Below, one piece after another: positions 1 to 11,000 of a stretch of DNA of 64,000 nucleotides. Source of the DNA: an uncultured Bacteroidota bacterium (GTDB taxonomy: Bacteria; Bacteroidota; Bacteroidia; Chitinophagales; LD1). The DNA lies in NCBI GenBank assembly GCA_903861145.1, contig CAIOTH010000033.1:62001-126000 (forward strand), in the 5' to 3' direction. A program made the translations under genes and the position numbers. How positions within the stretch are numbered: position 1 is the first letter of the stretch; each line of letters starts with the position of its first letter. The notes beneath the pieces are model-generated. The model was not told the origin of the DNA and did not search any database. It was given only the letters and a program-made list of their open reading frames with translations.

Positions 1-3000
1 GAGCCAATACTTATCTCAATGGCTAACCCTCCCGATTTATCGGGTAATGATATTACCAGTGCGCACACCCAAACTGTAACCTGCGGTTCCGCACCTACTA
101 CAATTACTGCCGGCATACCTAGTTATAATATCCCGCGCATTATTCGTAACAACGTGTTGCAAACAAACGGTACATCAGGCGCTTATCCTGATGGCTCGGT
201 TCCGTTAGTATTTAACTACCAATGGCAAAAAAGCGTTGACTTAGGTGTTACCTGGGTTAACATCCCCGGTGCAACTAGCCAAAATTATTCTCCCGGCCCT
301 CTCGACTCAGTTGTTACTACCGAATTCCGTCGGGTAATCAACGGCGATGCCTGCGAAAGTATTACCGATACCCTCGGCTTTAATATAGTGTAAGTAAATC
401 CGGTGTTAACCAACGTAGGTAACAACGGGCCTTTATGTACTGGTGCAACTCTTAATCTTACCAGTAGCACAGTAGCAACGGGTAAATACCATTGGAGCGG
501 CCCTAACAGCTTTACCAGTACTTTGCAAAATCCGTCTATTTCCAACGTTACGTTGGCTAACGGTGGTATCTACTCGGTATCGGCATACGATTCAGCTACC
601 ACCTGTCCTACCATAATATATTTTGATACGGTGGTAATTTATCAAACCGGCACTGCGGCTGCTGGTACAGGTGCGAGTGGGGCTACGGTTTGTTCAGGTA
701 GCACATTAAACCTTACCTCAACTCCAACAGGTGGTACAAGTCCATATACCTATAGCTGGTCAGGGCCGGGTGCATTTACTTCTGCCGTTCAAAACCCTAA
801 CCGCGCTGCTATAACTGTAGCGCAGGCGGGCACCTATAACGTAACAATTACCGATGCACACGGCTGTTCGGCTTCGGCTACCGTAAGCATTACAGTCAAT
901 CCTTCGCCAACCGTCAGTGCCGGAGGTGGGGGTAATTACTGTTTTGGTACTACTATTAGTTTGACCTCAACGCCGTCTGGTGGAACAGGTGCCGATACCT
1001 ATTCATGGTCTGGCCCTACATTTACTAGTACCTTACAAAACCCTACCCGAACGTCTGCCACCACGGCCTACACGGGTACCTACACTATAACAGTTACCGA
1101 CACCAAGTCGTGCTCGGCATCTGCAAGTGTATCTGTAACCGTAGATGCGGCATTTAGTGCAACAGTGGGCGGAACAACTACATATTGCAGCGGTAGTACT
1201 ATAAGTATTACTTCTACGCCAACCGGTGGTACTTCTACCTATACTTATTCATGGACAGGTCCAAGCGCGTTTAGCAGCACCCTTCAAAATCCTACAAGAA
1301 CAGCGTCTACTACTGCCATGACGGGTACATATGCAGTTACCATTACCGATTCGAAAAGTTGTACCGCCACTGCAAGCGAGGTTGTTACGGTTAACCAAAC
1401 ACCGGTCATATCGTCTACCTCAAGTACCAATCCAAGCACATGTACTACCAACGATGGTTCAATCACATTAAATGGTTTGAATAATAGTGTTGCCTATACG
1501 GTTAATTACACATTTAACGGCACCGCCCAAACGCCTTTAAGCGTTACCTCAAATGGCAGCGGGCAAATTATTTTATCCGGCCTTGCGCCGGGTACTTATG
1601 CGGCTATAACGGTAACGTTGGTGTCGTCTAATTGTATATCGGCATCTGTTGGGCCATTTACATTGGTAAACCCTTCGGTACCTGCCGCGCCAACTGTAGG
1701 CAGTAACAGCCCGGTTTGTACCGGCAGTTCTATCAGCCTTACTGCATCGGGTGCCGGTGGCAATACCTATAGTTGGACCGGCCCGGTAAGTTTTAGCACC
1801 ACGGTTCAAAATCCTACTCGCTCAAGCGCAACTACTGCTATGTCGGGTAGCTATTGTGCTACACAAACTGCATTGGGTAGCTGCGTTTCGCCACAGGCTT
1901 GTACTACGGTAACAGTTAATCCGGCTCCTTCAATTTCAGGTGCTGTAGGTAGCAACCCTACTACTTGCGGTGGCTCACAAGGTTCAATTACTTTAAGTGG
2001 TTTAACATCTGGCTATACTTATACTATTACTTATAGCCTTGGCGGCGTTGCTCAAACTCCGCTATCATTAACAGCAAATGGTAGTGGCCAGGTAATCATT
2101 ACCGGTTTGGCTGCCGGTAGCTATTCTACTTTTATCGCTGCAATTCCCGGTTGTAGCAACGGAACCCTTGCGGGTCCTGTTGTATTAAGCAATCCTGCCA
2201 ACCCTTCACCTCCAACAGTAGGTAGCAACTCACCGGTATGTTCGGGTAATGCTATCAATTTAACAGCATCAACAATAGCAGGCGCAACTTACCACTGGAC
2301 CGGCCCTCTTAGCTATACTTCAACAGCGCAAAATCCTACAATTGCCGGTTCAACAACCGCAATGTCTGGTAGCTACTGTGCGGTTGATACTGTTGCAAAC
2401 TGTGTATCAAGCCAGGCTTGTACCTCTGTATTGGTTAATCAAACACCGGCGGTTAGCTCAACTGCCAGCAGCAACCCAACAACCTGCGGTGGCACCCAGG
2501 GCACCATCACTTTAAACGGATTAACATCTAACGTTGCTTACTCAGTTACTTATAGTTTAGGTGGCGTAGCAACCGGCCCTTTCACCTTTACTGCTAACGG
2601 AAGTGGCCAGCTAATTATTACCGGCCTTGGTGCAGGCTCATACACTAATATTATAGCAACGTTGGTTAGTACATCATGTCCTGCTGCACCGGTGGCGGGT
2701 CCAATTGTTCTTTCAAACCCATCAAACCCTGCTGCGCCAACTGTAGGCAGCAACTCACCGGTATGTTCGGGCAACGCTATTAACTTAACGGCATCAACCG
2801 TAGCCGGCGCAACTTATAAATGGACCGGCCCTTTAAGCTATACATCAACTGCTCAAAACCCATCTATTGCCAACTCTACAACTACCATGTCAGGTAGCTA
2901 TTGCGTGGCGGATACCGTTGCAAACTGCGTTTCAACTCAAGCGTGTGTTACTGTAACGGTTAACCAAACTCCAGCGGCTCCAACAGCGGCGGCTTCACCT

Positions 3001-6000
3001 AATCCTATATGTTCAGGTAATCAATTAACGCTTACTGCAACCGGTACTGCCGGTGCCACATTTAACTGGTTTTATCCTGACAGCGCTACCGCTCACGTAG
3101 GTAACCCTATAACAAGGTTTGCTGTAACAACTGCCATGAGCGGTACTTACACCGTAACCCAAACGGTTACAGGTTGTACATCTACTGCCTCGGGTAGCGT
3201 TGTGGTAACGGTTAATGCAACACCGGTTATCAGTTCAAGCTCAAGCACCAATCCAACAACTTGCGGTGGAACACAGGGCACAATTACGCTTAACGGTTTA
3301 ACTGCACTTGCAAATTACTCAGTAACCTATAAACTAAACGGAACAACCACGGGCCCTGTTACCATAGCAGCTAACGGTACCGGCCAGGTTATCATTACCG
3401 GTTTGGGTGCAGGTTCTTATACTAATATTATAGCCACACTGGTAAGTACTTCATGTCCTTCAGCTCCGGTTGCAGGCCCAATTGTATTATCTAATCCTTC
3501 AACACCGGTAGCGCCAACAGTTGGCAGTAACAGCCCGGTTTGTTCAGGCAACAGCATTAACTTAACCGCAGCAACAACTGCCGGCGCTACTTATAGCTGG
3601 ACCGGCCCTTTAAGCTACTCTTCAACTAATCAAAACCCAACAATAACAGGTTCTACCACTGCCATGACAGGCAGCTACTGCGCTACACAAACAGTGGCAG
3701 CTTGTACTTCGCCTCAGGCTTGTGTTACGGTTACTGTTAACCCTACACCGGTTATTTCGTCATCATCAAGCACTAACCCAACTACCTGCGGTGGTACTAA
3801 CGGAACAATTTCGCTCACAGGTTTAACTGCCAGCACAACTTATACTGTAAACTATACCTTAAACGGAACAGCACAAACCCCGGTTAGCATCGCATCTAAC
3901 GGTAGTGGTGTATTAACAATCACCGGCCTGGGCATTGGAGCTTACACTAATATATTTGTAACATTAACCGGTTGTCCTTCGGCACCGGTTTCCGGCACCA
4001 TCACCCTTTCAAATCCTGCATCGCCACTGGCACCAACACCGGGTAGCAATAGTCCTGTTTGTACCGGAAATACTTTAAGCTTAACAGCAACCGGCGCAGG
4101 TGGCGCAACGTATAGCTGGACTGGCCCATTAAGCTACAGCACTACAGTTCAAAACCCAACGGTTAGCGCATCTGCTACCGCAGGTATGGCGGGTAGTTAT
4201 TGTGTTACGCAAACAGTAGCAAATTGTACCGGCCCTTCGGCTTGTACTACTGTTGTAGTTAACACCACACCGGCTATCACTTCAACTTCAAGCACAAACC
4301 CTACCACCTGCGGTGGAACCCAGGGCACCATTACTATAAATGGATTGCTTGCCGGTTCAACTTATGCAGTAACTTATGTATTAAACGGTGTATCGCAAGG
4401 CCCTGTTAGTTTACTGGCAAACGGCAGCGGCCAGGTAATCATTACCGGTTTAAATGCCGGCGCTTATACTAATATAGTAGTAAGCTTAAACAATTGCCCT
4501 TCGGCTCCTACGGTAGGCACTATCACTTTATCAAATCCATCAACACCTGCCGCTCCAACGGTGGGCAGCAATACACCGGTATGTTCTGGTAATGCAATTA
4601 ACCTAACAGCAACCGGCGCAGGCGGCGCAACTTATAGCTGGACAGGCCCATCGGGATACACCAATACCAATCAAAATCCATCAATAGCAAATGCTGCCGT
4701 AGGCAACGCAGGTAGCTATTGCGCAACGCAAACCGTTGCAAATTGTACCAGTCCACAGGCTTGTACTACAGTAGTAGTTAACCCAACACCGGTTATCGGC
4801 GGTTCATCAAGTGTCAACCCAACAACCTGTGGTGGCACTAATGGCAGCATTACCTTAACCGGCTTAACTGCAAGTGCAACTTGCACGGTAAATTATGCTC
4901 TTAACGGTACAGCTCAAACACCAAGCAACATTACTGCCAACGGAAGCGGCCAGTTAACTATTACCGGCCTTGGCGCAGGAAACTACACTAATATAGTAGT
5001 AACCCTCACCGGTTGCCCTTCTGCACCACTAAGTGGCACTATTACTTTAGCAAATCCTTCAAACCCTGCTGCTCCAACTGTGGGTAGCAACAGTCCTGTT
5101 TGTCAAAACGGAACAATTACGCTAACCGCAAGCGGCGCCGGTGGCGCAACGTATAGCTGGACAGGCCCATTAAGCTATAGCACAACAACTCAAAACCCGA
5201 CAGTAACCAATAGTGCAACCGTTGCCATGGGCGGAAGCTACTGTGCAACACAAACTGTTGCAGCTTGTACCAGCGTTCCGGCTTGTGTGTCGGTAACTGT
5301 ATTCCCTTTACCGGTTATTACCAGTGCAACGGGTACCAATCCTGCAACCTGCGGTGGCAACAGCGGTTCGGTTACATTAAATGGCTTAACTGCAAGTTCA
5401 ACTTATACTGTAAACTATTCTAAGAATGGAACAGCACAAACTCCGGTAAGCATCACAGCTAACGGAAGCGGCCAGGTTATCATCACCGGCCTTACCATTG
5501 GTACATACTCTAATATAGTAGTAACATTAAACGGATGTAATTCGGCTGCAGCAGGCCCTGTTACCCTGGTTAACCCTAACGGGCCAAACCCTGCAACTAC
5601 TTCAAGCAATAGCCCTGTATGTTCAGGCACAGCGCTTACTTTAGGTGTTGCAACTACAGCTGGCGCTACTTATCAGTGGAGCGGCCCTCTGTCTTACAGT
5701 TCTACAAATCAAAATCCAACAGTAAGTGCAACGGCTACCACAGCAATGTCTGGTACTTATAAAGTAATTATAACCCTTAATGCATGTCAGGATTCTGGCA
5801 CCGTTACTGTATTGGTAAATCAAAGCCCTGTTGCCAATGCAGGTAACGGCGGTTCATTCTGTTCAGGTACTGGTGGCAGTGTAACCCTTGGAGGTTCACC
5901 AACCGGTACCGGTGTGGCTTCGCCATTTACTTACGCTTGGTCACCAGCCGGTTCTTTGGGCGACCCATCATCTCCAAACCCTTTAGCTACTCCAACAACA

Positions 6001-7143
6001 ACTACTATATACACTGTAACAGTTACCGATGCCGTAGGATGTATCAGCACGGCAACAACTACAGTTACTGTCAATCAATCGCCAACGGCAAGCGCAGGTA
6101 ACCCACGCGTTATTTGTAGCGGAAACACAATTACCATTGGTGGCGCACCAACAGCCTCTGGCGGAACAGGCACTTATACATATAACTGGAGCGGCGGTGC
6201 TGCTGCAGTTGCTAACCCATCTGTTAGCCCAACAACAACTACTACCTACACGGTTTCTGTATTCGATGGAAAAGGTTGCAGCGCAACTGCCAGTGTAAAT
6301 ATTGTAGTTCGTGCTTTACCGGTTGCCAGTGCAGGTGGTAATCTTACTATACCAAGTTGCAGCCCTACCGGGTTAGCAATAGGTGGCACTCCAACTGCCA
6401 GTGGCGGAAGCGGCAGTGGCTATACTTATAGCTGGTCGCCATCTGTAGGTTTATCTTCAACAACAATTGCAAATCCAATTTCTCAAGGCCTTTTGGTTGA
6501 TACTACTTATACAGTAGTTGTTACCGATGGAAACGGGTGCAGCGCAAGCGCGAGCATGCGTGTACACGTTACCAATAACGCTCCGGTTGTAAATATCACG
6601 AACAGCGGTGCAGCATCATGGTGCGCAGGAACGGGCAATAGCGTTAACCTTACTGCCAACATAACTAATGGCACAACGCCGTTTACATATTCATGGGGTG
6701 GAACAAACATCACACCAACAAACACCGCAGTTGCAACAGTTAATCCAAATACGGCAGGTAGCTATGTTTATAACGTAAGTGTTACCGATAACTTCGGATG
6801 TTCTGGCACGGCAACTTACACCGTAACAGTTAATCCTGCTGTAACTGCAAGTGCAGGTTCAGCACAAAGTGTTTGTTCAGGTTCAAGCATTACAATTGGC
6901 GGTAGCCCTACCGGTAGCGGTGGCACCGGCACTTTATCATACGCATGGAATAACGGCGCTTCGGCAACTGCCAATCCTTCGGTTAGTCCATTAGCATCAA
7001 CAACATATACCGTAACTGTTACTGATACAAAAGGTTGCAGTGCTGCAGCAAATACTACTGTAACTGTTAAATCGGTTCCAACGGTAAGTGCTGGTTCAAA
7101 TGTTCCTTTATCAAGCTATAAATCACTATTTATAAAAGGTTGA
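1..7143 (+). pseudogene. Giant Ig-like/PKD-like repeat surface protein, 5' end outside window, interrupted by in-frame TAA at 391-393 and lacking a recognisable C-terminal T9SS domain
   Basis: ORFs 19..393 and 403..7143 are in the same frame and separated only by a TAA (GFNIV*VNPVLTNVG). Repeats of the type 'NPTTCGG..G.ITLNGLT' and 'PTVGSNSPVCSGN.I.LTA...YSWTGP' recur. The protein ends abruptly with ...VSAGSNVPLSSYKSLFIKG*. Confidence 0.7.
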
Positions 7144-7420
7144 TTATAACCACTTAGTATCTTAACGTAACTATTGTTTAGGAACAAAAACGTACCTGGT
7201 TTTCATCAACCTTTGCAGGGCAAAAGTTAACTGGCATTTAAAAAATGAATGGCTTTATCTATAATCCTGAACAGGAAAACTTCCTCAACTACCAAAATTT
7301 CAAAGAACCAATACCATGTTATTTGGTATTATTTTACGAAGATACCAAACCATATAAGACCACACAAGGGGTGTCAATAACTTTCTGGGCAATATGATCG
7401 GCTGTTCAAAACAAAAGGCT

Positions 7421-7463
7421 GTCATTGCGATGAGGCTTTGCGAAGAAGTAATCTTGTATTTGA
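7421..7463. repeat. Dispersed intergenic repeat
   Basis: GTCATTGCGATGAGGCTTTGCGAAGAAGTAATCTTGTATTTG, near-identical to 41986-42030. Confidence 0.75.
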
Positions 7464-7563
7464 GAGCGTTGTCGGATAACATAAAGAAAAATAAATCGGT
7501 ATATTAGATGAAATATTTGCCACTCAAGGTTTTGAGCCAGGCATTTGTTTTTAATTCTACTAA

Positions 7564-8028
7564 ATGAAAGTGTACATAACCAAGAAGGATTGGATTTTTA
7601 TTAAATGGATCTTTTTCTTTTTTGGTATAGGTATCTTAATGTTTGGTCTTTTTCTTTTGTACGACTTCCTTTTTTCAAATAACCAACGACCACTTTGGGC
7701 TGAACTATATTTTATAGTCTTCGGCAGTGGCTGTATTTATCAGGCTATTTCTCACAATGTATTACTGGTCGACAAGGAGAAAATAATACTGAAAGGTATA
7801 TTGGGTCAAACGAGTTATCCTATTACTGAATTTAGAGAAATAACAACAAAAAAGTGGGCGCAGATTTTTGAAATTTCTTTTATTGATTGTAAATCATTCG
7901 AATTTATATCCAGGACGAACAGCCCTTGTAATTTGTTTTATTCTTTTCGACAGGAAGAGGTAATTGAGATTACCCGCATTATTACAGCTGCTATAACTGA
8001 AAATAAGACTGATTCTAAGGTAGAGTAA
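7564..8028 (+). CDS. Hypothetical membrane protein (two hydrophobic segments, PH-like C-terminal part)
   Basis: ORF of 154 aa with two N-terminal hydrophobic stretches; no family recognised with certainty. Confidence 0.6.
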   Translation: MKVYITKKDWIFIKWIFFFFGIGILMFGLFLLYDFLFSNNQRPLWAELYFIVFGSGCIYQAISHNVLLVDKEKIILKGILGQTSYPITEFREITTKKWAQIFEISFIDCKSFEFISRTNSPCNLFYSFRQEEVIEITRIITAAITENKTDSKVE

Positions 8029-8083
8029 TTCCCTTCGTGGTCGGCGTCCCCGCCGCACCACTCCCTCAACTAGAAACTAAAAC

Positions 8084-11000
8084 CTATCTAACCAACGTAA
8101 CACTGCCCGTTTTATGGAAGGTAGTATTATCAAGCAAAACTATGTAGGTTTCATAAACAAAAACATTGGGCTCCTGCATAATGCCTTTAAAGCGGCCATC
8201 CCAACCGGTTTGTTGGTCGTTGCTTTCAAAAACCTTTTCGCCCCACCGGTTAAATATTTTTATGTTGAACTGCTTAATGTTCGGCCCATACACATAAAAT
8301 ATATCGTTGTTGCCGTCGCCGTTAGGGGTAAATACATTAGGTATAAACACATCGGGGTTGTCATCCATGTGCACCGTAACTGCGGCATCAATTGTGCAAT
8401 GATCATTGTAGACAAGAGCAACCGTATAAGTCATTACGGACGAATAAGGCGTTACCACAGGGTTAGGGCAGGTAACACAGCTTAAAAACTCACCGGGGCT
8501 CCATAAATACGAAACTATGCTGCTTACCGGGTAAGGCTCTAAATTGGCAGCCAGTGTAACTGTTTGTCCTAAGTTAACGGTAGCATCGGCAGGAGTTACA
8601 GATAGGTAAGCCTCCGCCGCCTCTGGCACATCAATGTTATTAATGGTAACAATACAACCCGAATCATCCATCACGGTTACGTTGTAAAAACCGTAAGCAA
8701 GGTTGGTAAACGTATCATTGCTTTGATATGCCCCGGCATTTAATGCATACCGGTAAGGCGAACGTAGCATAGTAACCGGTGCCACGCTTAGCGAACCATC
8801 CTGGTATTGCGGCCCGTAACACGAGGTGGGTTGTGCCGTAGCGTTAAAGGTATTAGCCGCCGCATCTAAAATACTTACCTGTGCCGAAGCTGTGCAACCG
8901 GTAATATCGCTTACGGTAACAACATAATTACCCGGTGCCAGGCCTGAAATATTGGTAGTGGGCTGCTGGTTACTCCAAATGTAACTGTAAGGCGTTAATC
9001 CACCGGCAGCAGTAGCGCCCGCCCAACCATCGCTATAACCGGGGCATCTTTCATTAACACCGGTAGCCGCTGCAGTAACTACAGTTGCCTGGCTGATAAA
9101 CGCCGAACCGGTAACCGAACATTGGTATGTGTCAAGCACCGTAAGACTGTAAGCTTGATTGCCCGCCAGTTGGTTAATGGTAGCGGTGGTAGCGGCATTA
9201 CTCCATAAATAAGTATACGGCACTGCGCCCGATGTTGTCTGCGCAACTTCAATACCATTGGGTACACCACAAGTAGCATTAGTGCCGGTAACCTGCACCG
9301 TTGGGTTAGTATGTACCGTGGCTGTGGCATTACCGGTTGCAATGCAACCATGCGCGTTATAAGTAACCGTATAAACCGTAGTAGCTCCCGGCGAAACCGT
9401 TATTGCAGGGGTATTTCCACCACCCGGCGCCCATTGGTAGGTGCCACCTTGCACCGAAGGCGTTGCACTAATGCTTCCCGAAAATCCATTGCAAAAAGCA
9501 GTATCTGTAGTAGTAACAGTAGGAATAGGCCATTCTTTAATCATAGCGCTGTCAACCGCTATGCCGCAGCCTGCCATAGTAAATGTAACCGTATAAGTGG
9601 TGCTTAACATCGGGCTTACCGATACGGTTTGTGTTTGATATCCACCCGGCGACCAGCTATAAGTGCCTATACCATATGTTGGGGTTGCAGTAAGGTTAAC
9701 CGCTGTACCCGAACAAACGGTATCACCGGTTACAGCAAGTGTTGGGAGCGCCAACACGGTTATTGTTGCGCTTCCGCTTACTACACAAAGTGCTGCAGTA
9801 TAAGTAACGGTGTACGAAGTTGTTGACCCCGGCGAAATAGTAGCACTGGCCGTATTGTCATTGGTAGACCATAAATAAGTGCCACCGTTTACTGACGGAC
9901 TAGCCGATACCTGCCCCGGCATACCAATACACACCGAATCTCCGGTCATAGTCAACACAGGCATAGGGTCAACCACTGCCGCCGCCGAATCAACAGCTAT
10001 ACAGCCCGCCAAATTATAGGCCAACCGGTAAGTTGTAGTTTGCGTTGGGCTGATTGAAATATTAGCGGTGCCAAAGTTTCCCGGTGCCCAGCTATAAGTT
10101 CCGCCCGGTAATGAAGCAACAGCTTGTAAAGAACCCTGGCTACCCTGGCAAATGGTATCGTTGGCAATAGCCAAAACCGGTATCGAGTCAACCAAAAGTG
10201 CAGCCGAATCAATTACTGTGCATAATCCTTGCGTATAAGTTACTGTATACTCGTAACTACCGGTATTAATTGGTACTACGGTAATAGCCTGCGTATTGAA
10301 TCCGCCAGGTGCCCATAAATAACTGCCACCGGTAATAGATGGAGTAACTGAAATATTAGCCGTACTTCCCTGGCACACCGTAGTGCCATGCGGCGTAAGC
10401 GTTGGTGGTTGCATAACGTTAATGCCGGTGCTGGCGCTAACCACGCAAAGGGCCTCAGTATAGGTAACGGTGTAAGCTGTTGTAACCGTTGGCGAAGCAT
10501 TAATTGCCGCAGTTGTCTCACCGGTGGTCCATAAATAATTGCCACCCGCGATACTGGCTGATACCGAAACTTGCCCCTGGTTACCTAAGCACACCGAATC
10601 TCCGGTCATAGTCAAAACCGGCATAGCGTCAACCACCACCGCTGCGGAATCAATGGCCATGCATCCAGCGACGTTGTAAGATAAGCGGTAAGTAGTAGTT
10701 TGCGTTGGGCTGATAGCAATATTGGCCGTTGCAAAATTTCCCGGTGCCCAACTATACGTTCCACCCGGTAATGAAGCAACCGAATTTAGTGCCGCCTGGC
10801 TTCCCTGGCAAATAGTATCATTCGCAATAGCCAATGTGGGCATCGAATCAATCACCGCAAACGCCGAATCAACAGCCGTGCACAGAGCCTGCGTATAGGT
10901 TACTGTATAAGTGTGTGAACCGGCATTTACCGGCGATACACTAATAGCTTGTGTATTATATCCTCCCGGCATCCATAAATAAGTACCCCCACCGGTAGAC

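Noticed and set aside
403-7143. Regularly spaced repeats that might suggest a CRISPR array or satellite
   Set aside because: Period (~520 bp) and codon structure correspond to protein-domain repeats in one open frame.
8037-8061. GTGGTCGGCG-tccc-CGCCGcACCAC hairpin between convergent genes
   Set aside because: Plausible terminator but no T tract on either strand; too weak to list as a feature.
8114-8485. ORF 8114..8485 (+) and other ORFs opposite 8084-13702
   Set aside because: Antisense to a confidently assigned gene with T9SS type B CTD; no recognisable domain.
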